NCBI RefSeq assembly: GCF_014873875.1
Contig: NZ_JADBEM010000001.1
Span: forward strand, 4,154,001 to 4,218,000
DNA: 64,000 nucleotides
DNA from: Actinopolymorpha pittospori
GTDB lineage: Bacteria > Actinomycetota > Actinomycetes > Propionibacteriales > Actinopolymorphaceae
Reading direction: 5' to 3'
Positions 8,147 through 17,179 of the stretch are shown piece after piece. The notes below the pieces were generated by a model. The model had not been told where the DNA came from. It saw only the letters and a program-made list of their open reading frames with translations, and made no database searches. Position 1 is the first letter of the stretch, and each line of letters starts with the position of its first letter. The position numbers and the translations under genes were made by a program.

Positions 8147-9064
8147 ATGCCAGCGATCGTCAACACCCATCAGGCCGAGGCCTGGAACGGCTACGAGGGC
8201 CACCACTGGGCGGAGTACCAGGAGCGTTACGACCTCGTGAACGGCGGGATGAACGAACCGTTGTTCGACGCCGCCGCCATCGCGGACACCGACCGCGTCC
8301 TCGATGTCGGCTGCGGCAACGGCCAGACCACCCGCCTGGCCGCACGCAGAGCCTCCCGCGGCCACGCGGTGGGCGTCGACCTGTCGGCGCCGATGCTGGA
8401 GCGAGCCCGCGCCTCGACGGTCGACGATGGCATCGACAACGCGACCTTCGTGCAGGGTGACGCACAGGTGTACCCATTCGAGGAGAACACGTTCGACGTG
8501 GCGATCAGTCGCGGCGGGATCATGTTCTTCTCCGACCCGGTCGCGGCGTTCGCGAACATCGGACGCGCCCTGCGGCCGGGCGGACGACTGACGTTCGTGT
8601 GCGCGCAGGAGGTGTCGAGGGAGGATCCGTTCGCCCGTGCACTGGCGCCCTTGTGGGCTTTGATGCGAGGCGCGGAGGAAGCGAGGAAGAACGTCGAAGG
8701 CACGGACGACGAACGTCAGCGCGCCGACCGTGACGGTAGCCGGCCCGGCGCCGAGACGGGTGGCGTGGGACCTACGTCGCTGGCGGACCCGGAGCGGACC
8801 CACGCGGCGCTCTCGGCCGCCGGCTTCACGCAAGTGAGCATCGAGCCCCTGCGGATCCCCATGGTGTTCGGGGCGGACGCCAAGGACGCGGCCGACTTCT
8901 TCTTGTTGATGGGACCGATGGAGTTCAACCTGCGCGGCATCGACCCGGTTGCGGTCGCGTCGGCCCGTGACGAGGTGGCCGTGGCGCTGGGCGAGTACGT
9001 CGACGATAACGGTGTCAGCCTGCCCAGCGCGTTGTGGCTGGTTCAGGCGCTGCGTCCCGTGTAG
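8147..9064 (+). CDS. Class I SAM-dependent methyltransferase
   Basis: A 305-aa methyltransferase of the UbiE/Methyltransf_11/25 type. Motif I is VLDVGCGNGQTTRLA (about residues 49-63), followed by GVDLSAPML (motif II), a GDAQVYPFEENTFDVAISRGGIMFF segment (motif IV) and a C-terminal region with LWLVQALRPV. ATG 8147 is preceded by ACGAGGAG at good spacing, although the open frame extends further upstream. The acceptor is unknown. Divergent TetR control suggests it answers a small-molecule signal. Confidence 0.9.
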   Translation: MPAIVNTHQAEAWNGYEGHHWAEYQERYDLVNGGMNEPLFDAAAIADTDRVLDVGCGNGQTTRLAARRASRGHAVGVDLSAPMLERARASTVDDGIDNATFVQGDAQVYPFEENTFDVAISRGGIMFFSDPVAAFANIGRALRPGGRLTFVCAQEVSREDPFARALAPLWALMRGAEEARKNVEGTDDERQRADRDGSRPGAETGGVGPTSLADPERTHAALSAAGFTQVSIEPLRIPMVFGADAKDAADFFLLMGPMEFNLRGIDPVAVASARDEVAVALGEYVDDNGVSLPSALWLVQALRPV

Positions 9065-9191
9065 GTGGTCGCGACTTCTCCTCCGCGCTGGTCGGGGGGT
9101 GGGCGGAAGTTGTCAGAACGAGTTTGCCGATGGGCTCGGATGCCCTTGTTTTGTTGGGGTTGTTGTCGGTGGTCGGGTCTAGGGTTTGGTC

Positions 9192-10613
9192 ATGGTCATG
9201 GACATCGACACCGGTGCTGGCAGCGGGGGTGCGGGCTTCGCGCATCCGTTGCTGGCTTGGCTTGCTGGTGTGGGTGAGCAGCTCGACGGTGCGGTGGAGT
9301 GCCCGACTCTGTCGTTGCCGCTGGATCAGTACGAAGGGGCGATGCGGCAGATCGCTGTCTGCGAGGCGAGGCTGGCGTCGTTGCGGTTGTCGTTGACGCG
9401 GCAGGCGGAGCTGAACGAGGTGAAGAAGCTGACCGGTGCTGCGAACACTGCGGGTTGGGTGCGGCAGGTGACGCGGATGGGGCGTCGTGAGGCGTCGGTG
9501 TCGGTGCGGTTGGCGAAGGCGCTGGACCAGATGCTCCGTTCGACGGGTGAAGCCCTCTCTGACGGTGAGATTTCGTTGGGTCAGGCGCAGGTGATCGAAC
9601 GTGCGATCCGACGGTTGCCCAACGACGTCGACGCCGACGTGAAGGCGGAGGCGGAAGCGTTCCTGCTCGACAGTGCGCAGGCCCTCGACACCGATGAGTT
9701 GGACAAGGCCGGCAAGCACCTCTACGAGGTGATCGCCCCTGAGGACGCTGAACGGCGGATCGGGAAGCAACTGGAGGAGCAGGAACGCAGAGCCCGAGAG
9801 AACCGCACCCTGAGCTTCGGCCCGGTCCGCGACGGGATGGGCACGGTTTTCCTGCGGGCGGATCTGCCGACCCCGGCGATCCTGCAGGCGCTCCTGGATC
9901 CGCTGGCTCGGCCGCGTCCGAGCGGTCCTGGTGGGCCGGACCTGCGCAGCAGCGAACGCCGTCAGGCCGACGCCTTCGCCGAACTCGTCGCCCTGGCCCA
10001 GGCAGCCGTCGACGCACCCACCCGCGGCGGCACACGGCCACGCCTCACCGTGACGATGAACCACGACAACCTTGCCAACAAACTCGGGTACGGCACCCTC
10101 AACTCCGTCCTCACCGACTTCGGACCCGCGCACCTGCACGTGAAGACCCACAGCGACGAGGACGGGAGCGGGCGGCAGGAGATGATCGGCTATCGGATCA
10201 CGGGGCCGCCGTTGTCAGCCACCTTGGTGCGACAGTTGGCGTGTGACGCGGAGATCATCCCCATGGTGCTGGGTGGTGACGGGGCCGTCCTCGACCTCGG
10301 CAGGGGGACCAGGCTGTTCACGTCCTCCCAACGACACGCACTCGCCGAGCGGGACGGCTACTTCTGCCACTTCCCCGACTGCAGACGGCCCGAGAAGTGG
10401 ACCGAAGCGCATCACATCCGGCACTGGGTAGACGGCGGAGCGACCGACTTGAACAACGGCGTCCTCCTGTGCCAACACCACCACACCGTCATCCACACGA
10501 AGGGTTGGACCGTCCGCATGAGCGGCGACGGACACCCGGAATACACCCCACCACCATGGGTCGACCGCCACCAGAACCCCATCCGCCCCAACGACACCAC
10601 CATCCGACGCTGA
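9192..10613 (+). CDS. DUF222 (13E12-type) protein with C-terminal HNH endonuclease domain, intact copy
   Basis: A 473-aa protein of the actinobacterial DUF222/13E12 repeat family. The N-terminal two thirds form the helical DUF222 region. The C-terminus carries an HNH nuclease domain with a Cys-X4-Cys zinc site (CHFPDC), the AHHIRHW metal-binding His pair, LNNG and a CQHHH end. Start is one of two closely spaced ATGs (9192 or 9198) that overlap a duplicated ATGGTC hexamer. A second copy lies at 29722-31173 on the other strand; the 44-residue HNH cores of the two copies differ at only two residues. Such genes are multicopy in actinobacteria and are suspected mobile or homing elements; cellular function is unknown. 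Confidence 0.9.
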   Translation: MVMDIDTGAGSGGAGFAHPLLAWLAGVGEQLDGAVECPTLSLPLDQYEGAMRQIAVCEARLASLRLSLTRQAELNEVKKLTGAANTAGWVRQVTRMGRREASVSVRLAKALDQMLRSTGEALSDGEISLGQAQVIERAIRRLPNDVDADVKAEAEAFLLDSAQALDTDELDKAGKHLYEVIAPEDAERRIGKQLEEQERRARENRTLSFGPVRDGMGTVFLRADLPTPAILQALLDPLARPRPSGPGGPDLRSSERRQADAFAELVALAQAAVDAPTRGGTRPRLTVTMNHDNLANKLGYGTLNSVLTDFGPAHLHVKTHSDEDGSGRQEMIGYRITGPPLSATLVRQLACDAEIIPMVLGGDGAVLDLGRGTRLFTSSQRHALAERDGYFCHFPDCRRPEKWTEAHHIRHWVDGGATDLNNGVLLCQHHHTVIHTKGWTVRMSGDGHPEYTPPPWVDRHQNPIRPNDTTIRR

Positions 10614-10798
10614 GCTGAGGTGGCCGGAGTGTCCTGGTGGAGCAGGAGTGGAGGACCGCCGCGAAGAAGATCGCCCGAGCACGTTATCCCCGGATGAGAA
10701 AAGGGTAATGCGATCAGCAATCGCCGGGGTCAACCTGCCTCGGGCCGCGTCAGCGACCGAGGCGGTCGTCCTTCTACACACCTGCATATGGGGGAAGC

Positions 10799-11065
10799 GT
10801 GTTCGAGCAAAACCCGGACCTGGTCCTGCTCTTCGGTGCCGCCATCGTCGTCGTCGGCTACGTCCTCAGTCTCTATCTCCATCCCTATACGCAGTGCGGC
10901 AGATGTAAGGGCACCTCGATCCACAAGGGCGCGCTTTTCGGTGGCGCCCACCGCAGGTGTCACAAGTGCAGTGGAACCGGTCGCCGTCAACGCCTCGGTG
11001 CCATGGTGCTGAAGATCGGCGATCCACGTCGTTCGACCAGCAGGTTCCACCCTCGACACCGCTGA
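10799..11065 (+). CDS. Small membrane protein with DnaJ-like zinc motif
   Basis: An 88-aa protein with one N-terminal membrane helix (about 8-28, LVLLFGAAIVVVGYVLSLYL) followed by a Cys-rich segment CGRCKG and CHKCSGTG, that is two CxxCxG motifs like one DnaJ zinc finger. The GTG start has a strong GGGGGAA ribosome binding site. Similar short membrane-anchored CxxCxG proteins are common in actinobacteria, but I know no assigned role. The 185 bp before it contain no other gene. Confidence 0.75.
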   Translation: MFEQNPDLVLLFGAAIVVVGYVLSLYLHPYTQCGRCKGTSIHKGALFGGAHRRCHKCSGTGRRQRLGAMVLKIGDPRRSTSRFHPRHR

Positions 11066-11117
11066 CGTCCGCACGACCCAGGCACAGAAACAGAAGGACC
11101 GGCCCGGGCGTCGTGGC

Positions 11118-11891
11118 TCAGCGATCCGTTCGCAGCGCCATGGGTCCGGAGGCGAGCAGCCCACCGTCGACGGGTAGCACGACGCCGCTGATCCATGCCG
11201 CGTCGTCGGAGGCGAGGAACGCGACGGCAGCCGCGATGTCCTCCGGTTGGCCGACCCGGCCGAGCGGGTAGAGCCTGGTGAGGCGTTCGAGCGCACCGGG
11301 CTGGGTGTCCCACACGCGGGTGCGGATGGTTCCGGGCGCGATGAGGTTGAACCGTACGCCGTGTGGACCATAGCGCGAGGCGAGGTTGACGGTGAGGTTC
11401 TGCAGGCCCGCCTTTGCAGCGGAGTACGGCTCACCACCGAGAGCGCTCATGCCGTTGACGGAGCCGATGGTCACGACGCTGCCGCCGTCGGGCGCGACGA
11501 GCAGGTGGGGGAGCGCGGCCCGGATGCAGCGCGCGACGCCGGTGAGGTTGAGGTCGACGAGACGGTCCCAGGCGTCGTCGTCGGTGTCCAGGAACGTCGT
11601 TCCGTCGCGCATGCCGCCGGCGGTGTTGACGAGTACGTCGAGCCGCCCGAACCGTGTCGTCGCGAGCTCGACCGCGGAGTCCACCGAGGCCCGGTCGGTG
11701 ACGTCACACCCGACGGCGATCGCCGTCCCCCCGGATCGGTTGACTTCGTCGGCGACCTCCAGCGCCGCCTTCAGGTCGACGTCGGCAAGGACGACCGATG
11801 ATCCCTCGGCGGCCAACCTGAGCCCGGACGCGCGACCGATCCCGTGCCCGCCTCCCGTCACCAGCGAGACCCGCCCATCGAACCGTCGCAT
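11118..11891 (-). CDS. SDR family oxidoreductase
   Basis: A 257-aa classical short-chain dehydrogenase. The Rossmann glycine motif TGGGHGIG is at about 11-18, D-containing NAD(P) selectivity segment LADVDL near 36-41, NTAGG near 90, catalytic Ser-Tyr-Lys in IGSVN, and YSAAK near 150-154, and a C-terminal SGVVLPVDGG. Start ATG 11891 is chosen because residues before it are not conserved. Substrate unknown; the next gene on the same strand is a GMC oxidoreductase, 104 bp upstream, so the pair may act in one oxidative pathway. Confidence 0.92.
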   Translation of the reverse strand: MRRFDGRVSLVTGGGHGIGRASGLRLAAEGSSVVLADVDLKAALEVADEVNRSGGTAIAVGCDVTDRASVDSAVELATTRFGRLDVLVNTAGGMRDGTTFLDTDDDAWDRLVDLNLTGVARCIRAALPHLLVAPDGGSVVTIGSVNGMSALGGEPYSAAKAGLQNLTVNLASRYGPHGVRFNLIAPGTIRTRVWDTQPGALERLTRLYPLGRVGQPEDIAAAVAFLASDDAAWISGVVLPVDGGLLASGPMALRTDR

Positions 11892-11994
11892 GTCGATCGT
11901 CCCCCGTCGTGGTGGCCGAAGTGTGGAGTACGACCGTACCGGTGCCACTGGCCCACCTCGACCGTGTCGACGACGGGAAACGTGCGGGCAGTGG

Positions 11995-13524
11995 CTATCC
12001 GCGGATGAGGTCCACGGCGCGTTCGGCGATGGCGTACACCGTGGCGTTCGTGTTCGCGGACACGATGGTGGGCATCACCGAGGCGTCCGCCACCCGCAGG
12101 CCCTCGACGCCGCGCACGCGTAGGCCGGTGTCGACGACGGCCAGGGCGTCCGTCCCCATCCGGCAGGTACCGACCTGGTGCGAATAGGTACGCAGGCTCC
12201 TGCGTAGGTACTCCCGCATGCTCGCGTCGTCCCGCACCTCGCCGCCGGGGAACACCTCCCGGCCGCGCCAGGGCTCCAGAGCGTCCGCCGTTCCGATCCG
12301 TCGGGCGACGCGAAGGCCGGCGGTCATCACCTCGAGGTCGTGCGGATCGGAGTAGTAGTTGGGATCCAGCACAGGGGGCTCGCCCGGGTCGGCGCCGGCG
12401 AGTCGGACCGAACCGCGGCTGCGGGGCGTCATCGCCGCGAGCGCAATGCTGTAGCCGGACGCGTCGGCGGACATCGGCGGAGGCAGTGCCGGGGCGAAGT
12501 ACGGAATGTCGACGAGTTGGAGCTGCAGGTCCAACGCGTCAAGCTCGGGGTCGCTGCGAATCAGCCCGAGCGCGTCGGCGTGGCTGTTCGTACGGTCCGG
12601 CATGGGCCCAGCCGCCTGATAGATGACGGTCGACCTCGGATGGTCCTGGACGTTCGCGCCGACACCGGGAAGGTCCACCACGACGTCGACCCCCACGTCG
12701 CGCAGGTGGGACCGCGGACCAATGCCCGATCGCATCAGCACCAGTGGTGAGCCCACGGTCCCGCCGGTCAGTACGACCTCACCGCGGGCCTCCGCGACGA
12801 AGACCTCGCTACCGACGCTGTACTCGACGCCCGTGCAGCGCCCGGCGTGCAGCCGCGTCCGGTGCACCAGCGCGTCGGTCACCACGTCGAGGTTGGGCCG
12901 GTCCAGCGCCGGGACGAGGTAGGCGTCGGCGGCACTCTGCCGCCTACCGTCGACGATGTTCAGATCGTTGCTCCCGAAGCCCTCGTCCAGCCCACCGCTG
13001 ACGTCCGACGCCGCCGGGTATCCGACCTCGCTCGCCGCGGCCAGGAACGCCTCGGTCACCGGGTGCAGCGAGTGCGCGGGCGCCACGTGCACAGGGCCGG
13101 CGTCGCCCCGGACCGTGGGGTCGCGTCCCTCGACGTGCTCGCTCCGCAGAAAGTAGGGGAGCAGGTCATCGAATCCCCAGCCTTCGGCGCCGGCCCGCAC
13201 CCACGCGTCGTAGCTCGAACGATGCCCACGCAGGAAGGCCATGCCGTTGATGGAGGAGGATCCGCCCAGGCCACGTCCGCGCGGCCACGGAATCCTCCCA
13301 CCCGTCGCGGCCTGCGGAACGGAGACGCCGGCCCAGTCGGCCGACGTACCCTGCAGGCTCGGCCACGCCAACGGCGCGGCCACGGCTGCCGGGGGTTCCG
13401 CCGCGCCGGCCTCGAGGAGGAGTACGCGGACGCCGGCGTCCTCGGACAACCGTGCGGCGATCACACAGCCGGCCGTGCCGGCGCCGACGACGACGAAGTC
13501 GTAGCTGTTGGTCGAGGAAGTCAT
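11995..13524 (-). CDS. GMC family FAD-dependent oxidoreductase (choline dehydrogenase-like)
   Basis: A 509-aa flavoprotein. The FAD-binding motif GAGTAGCVIAARLSE is at 13-27, the GMC signature 1 PRGRGLGGSSSINGMAFLRG at about 78-97, signature 2 GTVGSPLVLMRSGIG in the middle, and the C-terminal catalytic SHQVGTCRMG with the second N/H region ANTNATVYAIAERA. It oxidises an alcohol or sugar; the substrate cannot be told. No signal peptide. It lies just upstream of an SDR on the same strand. Confidence 0.92.
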   Translation of the reverse strand: MTSSTNSYDFVVVGAGTAGCVIAARLSEDAGVRVLLLEAGAAEPPAAVAAPLAWPSLQGTSADWAGVSVPQAATGGRIPWPRGRGLGGSSSINGMAFLRGHRSSYDAWVRAGAEGWGFDDLLPYFLRSEHVEGRDPTVRGDAGPVHVAPAHSLHPVTEAFLAAASEVGYPAASDVSGGLDEGFGSNDLNIVDGRRQSAADAYLVPALDRPNLDVVTDALVHRTRLHAGRCTGVEYSVGSEVFVAEARGEVVLTGGTVGSPLVLMRSGIGPRSHLRDVGVDVVVDLPGVGANVQDHPRSTVIYQAAGPMPDRTNSHADALGLIRSDPELDALDLQLQLVDIPYFAPALPPPMSADASGYSIALAAMTPRSRGSVRLAGADPGEPPVLDPNYYSDPHDLEVMTAGLRVARRIGTADALEPWRGREVFPGGEVRDDASMREYLRRSLRTYSHQVGTCRMGTDALAVVDTGLRVRGVEGLRVADASVMPTIVSANTNATVYAIAERAVDLIRG

Positions 13525-13692
13525 CGGGTGTCAACCATCTCGGACGTTTCCGCGTTTCACAGCGGTACGTTCGACGCTACCCGACGTCTGGGTGTGGAGC
13601 CTCGTTCCGGCAGCGCCGGGTGCTGAGTGCCTGGTGCTGGATGCCGGGTGCCGTGTCCCGTGATCCTGAAGGTGTTGTGTGGGTATGTGACC

Positions 13693-13728
13693 CCATGCCC
13701 GTGATCACGAACATCACCACGGGCATGG
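13693..13728 (-). terminator. Hairpin downstream of the SDR at 13756
   Basis: Perfect 11-bp arms (CCATGCCCGTG at 13693-13703, complement at 13718-13728) with a 14-nt loop lie between the SDR stop and the GMC start on the same strand. No U-tract is visible. It probably ends the SDR transcript. Confidence 0.5.
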
Positions 13729-13755
13729 TGTCATGCACGGGGCATGGCGGACGCG

Positions 13756-14421
13756 TCACCGCGATGTCAGCCGCCCGCCGTAGAGGATCTCCTGCTCCCA
13801 CTCCTCGCGCGGCTGGGAGTGCAGGCGCCAGTAGCACTCGGCGATGTCGTCCGGATCGAACGCCGTACCAGGAGCGACGGGACCCGCCACCGTGACCGAC
13901 GCCACGTGGACACCACCGGGCCCGTACTCCTTGTCGAGCAGGGCCGCCAGGGTACGCACCCCGGCTTTGCCGAGTGAGAGGCTGACGTACCGCGGGTCCG
14001 GTTCGGGCATTCCGCCGGTGATGAGGAACGAGCCGCTGCCACGCCGGACCATCGCCGGCGCCACGTGCGCGGCGGCGGTGAGCGCACCGACCACGTTGAC
14101 CGCCCAGGCGTCCAGATGGGCACGGACCGAAAGTTCCCCGGGCGCGTCCGGCTGGATGATCGCGGCGTTGTAGACGACGACGTCCGGAGTTCCGAGTCCC
14201 TCGGTCGCGGTGTCGAGTGCGGCGCGCAGCGCGATCTCGTCGGTGCTGTCGGCGACCAGCGGGATCACCCGCACTCCGGAGGCGGCGACGCCTCGGACTG
14301 CCGCGTCCAAGGTCGCCTCGGTACGCGCGACGAGGGCGACCGGCAGCCCTTCCCGCGCGAACCGCCGCGCGACCGACTGACCTATTCCCGGTCCCGCACC
14401 AATGACGACCGCACCGGACAT
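13756..14421 (-). CDS. SDR family protein with atypical active site
   Basis: A 221-aa short-chain dehydrogenase-like protein. The N-terminal Rossmann motif is GAGPGIGQSVARRFA (about 7-21) and NAA is near 83. The usual Tyr-X3-Lys is shifted: the sequence around the active site reads FLITGGMPEPDPRYVSLSLGKAGVRTL, giving Y-X6-K rather than Y-X3-K, so catalysis may be altered. ATG 14421 follows a good GAGCAGGAG ribosome binding site. Neighbours give no clear pathway. Confidence 0.85.
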   Translation of the reverse strand: MSGAVVIGAGPGIGQSVARRFAREGLPVALVARTEATLDAAVRGVAASGVRVIPLVADSTDEIALRAALDTATEGLGTPDVVVYNAAIIQPDAPGELSVRAHLDAWAVNVVGALTAAAHVAPAMVRRGSGSFLITGGMPEPDPRYVSLSLGKAGVRTLAALLDKEYGPGGVHVASVTVAGPVAPGTAFDPDDIAECYWRLHSQPREEWEQEILYGGRLTSR

Positions 14422-14619
14422 CTCCTGCTCCTTCACCTCAGGCAACAGCGAAGAAGCTAGACCTTCACATTGATGTGAGAGTCAATCGCGAGTGACGGAC
14501 GTTACAGCCGGCGGTGCTTCGGCGACGGGTTCGAGGCGAGCGCGAGGGCTCCCAGCGCGGACCAGGTGCTTCGTGGCCGAGTCCGCGCCGGGAGCCATGA
14601 GCCCAGGACCCCGGGAGCC

Positions 14620-16329
14620 CTACTGCATCAGGTCGACGACCTCCTCGGCGCTCAGCCGACCGCGCGACGGGTCGGCGGCGGCCGCCCGGACGACGCCCTG
14701 TGTCTTCATCGCGGCGACTCGACCGCCGGCCGCGGCGGACTCGGGCGGGTTCGGGGGCCGGCGCCAGTGCCAGTCGGTGCTCGCCTGGTACGCCGCCACC
14801 ACGGACAGCAGGCGGTCCTCGCCGTACGGCATGCCGCCCAGGATCGTGCCGATCGGAACGCCGGCGGAGGTGAAGCCGATCGGGAACCCGATCTCCGGCA
14901 GGCCGAGGATGTCGAACGGCACCGGGTCCGTCTGCACCACCACGTCGCAGTGGTCGAAGATCTGGTCCAGCACCCGCTCCAGCAGAAGGAGCTTCGCCCG
15001 TTGCCCGGTGAGGAACTCGTTCCCGCCGAGCAACGCACCCTGCAGCCAGCCGGTGACCGAGACGCCGAAGTCACGCAGGTCGCCACGGAGGTACGGCATG
15101 AACGGCTCACTGCGCTCGGGCAGCCGTACGTTGTTGAACGCCGAGCCGGTGAGCAGCTCCCACTCGTCCGGGAACGGAACGTCGACCATGGTGGCGCCCG
15201 GAATCTCGGCCATGGTGGCCAGGAACGCCTGTCGCGCCTGCGCGGTGGCGGAGGTTCCACTCGTGTAGCCGGGCAGCACGCCGATCCGGGTCTTCCAACG
15301 CAACTTCGCCTTGCCGCGGTTGGTGATCGGGGTCGCCGCGGTGATGAGGTTGGGCACCTTGGGCAGCCCCTGCGTACGCGGATCCGCCGGATCGGGTCCG
15401 GCCATCGCGGTCATCATGATGGCCGCGTCCTTCGCGTCGCGGGCGAGCGTGCCCGGGTGGTCGCGGGTGTAGCTGAGCGGGATGATGCCGTGCAGGGAGA
15501 CCCGGCCCATCGTCGGCTTGAGACCGGTGAGGTTCTGCGCGTTCGACGGTGCGGTGATGGAGCCGCCCGTCTGCGTACCCGTTCCCGAGGTGGCCATCCG
15601 CCCCGCGACCGAGGTCGCGGTGCCGGTCGAGGAGCCACCGGGGTCGACGCCTGGATCGGTGGGCGTCCAGGCGTTGACCGTCGTGACGACGCCCGCCGGT
15701 GTGGTTGCCCGCGTGGTGGCGAGCGGTCCCATCTGCGTCTTGCCCAGCACGATCGCGCCGTTCGCCTTGAGCCTGGCGACCGGGGTCGCGTCGAACGGTG
15801 CCACGAAGTCCTGGAAGATGTAGGAGTTCGCGGTGGTCAGCACACCTTCGGTGTAGTAGTTGTCCTTGATGGCAAGGGGAATCCCGTGCAGCGCACCGCG
15901 ACGCGGTGTCTTGCCGGCGGTGCGCGCGTTCTGCAGGGCCGCACTGGCGAGGACGACGTTGAAGGCCTGGTACGTCGCGTCGTAGGCGCCGATCCGTTCG
16001 AGATAGGCCTCGACAAGCTGCTCCGCAGTGAGCTTGCGCGCCCTGAGCGTCCAGGCCGCCTCGGCGAGAGTCAGCTCCGTAGGGTCCGCCATCGCCTCGG
16101 GGCGCGGCCGTACGTAGGCGTTCGGGTTGTCCAACGCGGGGTTCTGCGCGCCGCGACCCGCCGGAGCGAACCTGGTCGCGGCGGTGGCGGTCGCGGTGGT
16201 CGCGGTGGTCGCCGCGCTGGCCGCCGACGGCAGCGCCACGGCACCTATCGCTCCGGCCGCGGTCAGCGCCGCGGAACGGGCGAGGAACGCGCGCCGGTCG
16301 ATCGTGCGGTCGATGGGTTCGATCGTCAT
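14620..16329 (-). CDS. Tat-exported amidase (amidase signature family)
   Basis: A 569-aa hydrolase with the Ser-cisSer-Lys triad: K155 (PLAIKDN), cis-Ser S234 in GGSSTG, nucleophile S257 in TGGSI. Residues 11-40 are a twin-arginine signal (DRRAFLARSAALTAAGAIGA...), so the enzyme is probably secreted or cell-surface. Linker 40-60 is Ala/Thr-rich. Its start ATG overlaps the stop of a 100-aa gene (ATGA), so the two are translationally coupled. Substrate class (peptide amide, carbamoyl or aryl amide) cannot be read from the sequence. Confidence 0.92.
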   Translation of the reverse strand: MTIEPIDRTIDRRAFLARSAALTAAGAIGAVALPSAASAATTATTATATAATRFAPAGRGAQNPALDNPNAYVRPRPEAMADPTELTLAEAAWTLRARKLTAEQLVEAYLERIGAYDATYQAFNVVLASAALQNARTAGKTPRRGALHGIPLAIKDNYYTEGVLTTANSYIFQDFVAPFDATPVARLKANGAIVLGKTQMGPLATTRATTPAGVVTTVNAWTPTDPGVDPGGSSTGTATSVAGRMATSGTGTQTGGSITAPSNAQNLTGLKPTMGRVSLHGIIPLSYTRDHPGTLARDAKDAAIMMTAMAGPDPADPRTQGLPKVPNLITAATPITNRGKAKLRWKTRIGVLPGYTSGTSATAQARQAFLATMAEIPGATMVDVPFPDEWELLTGSAFNNVRLPERSEPFMPYLRGDLRDFGVSVTGWLQGALLGGNEFLTGQRAKLLLLERVLDQIFDHCDVVVQTDPVPFDILGLPEIGFPIGFTSAGVPIGTILGGMPYGEDRLLSVVAAYQASTDWHWRRPPNPPESAAAGGRVAAMKTQGVVRAAAADPSRGRLSAEEVVDLMQ

Positions 16330-16628
16330 GACTGCCGCCATTCGGTGCTGATGGACGGGTAGAGCATCGGCGCCGGCTGCTGCGAGAGAGCCTTCGCCAG
16401 ATCCGCGTCGGCGTCGGCGGGTGCCGGCAACTGGTAGGCCGCGAGCGTGCCGACAGTGCCGCGTACGAACGAACGCAGCGAGGCGAGTACGGAGTCGCGA
16501 CCGGGTGAACCCGTCTCCGGGTCGGCGGCGGTGCCGGGCGGAAGCTGGTCGAGGTCGATTCCCAGGGACGCGAGTCGAGCGCGGATCGCGACGTCCAACT
16601 CGGCATCGGTAGGTGGGGTGGGTGCCAT
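16326..16628 (-). CDS. Small uncharacterised protein coupled to the Tat amidase
   Basis: A 100-aa acidic, Ala/Pro-rich protein starting MAPTPPTDAELDVAIRARLA. It has no signal peptide or membrane segment; the C-terminal 30 residues are Ala/Asp-rich (PAPADADADLAKAL) and end in STEWRQS. The stop overlaps the amidase start by 4 bp. I do not recognise the family. Similar small ORFs beside secreted amidases could act as cytosolic chaperones or partners, but that is inference only. Confidence 0.75.
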   Translation of the reverse strand: MAPTPPTDAELDVAIRARLASLGIDLDQLPPGTAADPETGSPGRDSVLASLRSFVRGTVGTLAAYQLPAPADADADLAKALSQQPAPMLYPSISTEWRQS

Positions 16629-17179
16629 GGCTCTCCTCGGCGGAGCAGGAATGATCCACCACTGTCCGGCCGAACCGTGTCGAACGTGTATCCACGACAT
16701 CAAGCGGTCATGAACCGGCCCATTTCGGCCAGCTGGTTGGTGCTTCCGCGCGGAGCGCGGACGGCCCGCGGACCGTTTATGCACCTGCGCTCGCGAGGCC
16801 GCGTGGATAGGCTGCGCGCACCTGTCCGACGACCCGGAGGTGGGGAGATGGCGTTGCGATCCGCGCTGATGGTGGCACCTGCTTCGACGCGGGAGTCGAC
16901 CACGCAGGGCTGACGCCTGCCCCGATCGGGTTCCTGAGGCAACTCACCCGACACGTCGCCTTCGGACGCCTGCCGTCCGCGGGTTTCTTCTCGCGCCGTC
17001 GAAGCATCCAGGGCACCGGCTTTCCGGTCGCCCTTCTTCGCCGTGCCCTGGGCTGCCGAGCTTCCTCCGGCACGCCCCGGCCGGATTCCCCGGATCTTCT
17101 TCGCTCGAGGAGTCTCCAGATGTGCCCGTCGTGCGCGTAGTACTCGACGCCCGCTCTTGCCCGCTTCCTCACCCAGGCG
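16629..17179. other. Intergenic region, no recognisable gene
   Basis: About 550 bp without a supported gene. A -10-like TAGGCT (16808-16813) and a strong ribosome binding site (GGAGGTGGGGAG) precede ATG 16848, but that frame closes after 21 codons (stop 16911-16913), so it is either a leader peptide or a broken gene. A 131-codon frame on the minus strand (16777-17172) is rich in Arg/Pro and resembles nothing I recognise. Confidence 0.5.

Noticed and set aside
16777..17172. A 131-codon minus-strand frame in the gap before the Rsm22-like gene
   Set aside because: Basic low-complexity composition, no ribosome binding site, no recognisable domain.
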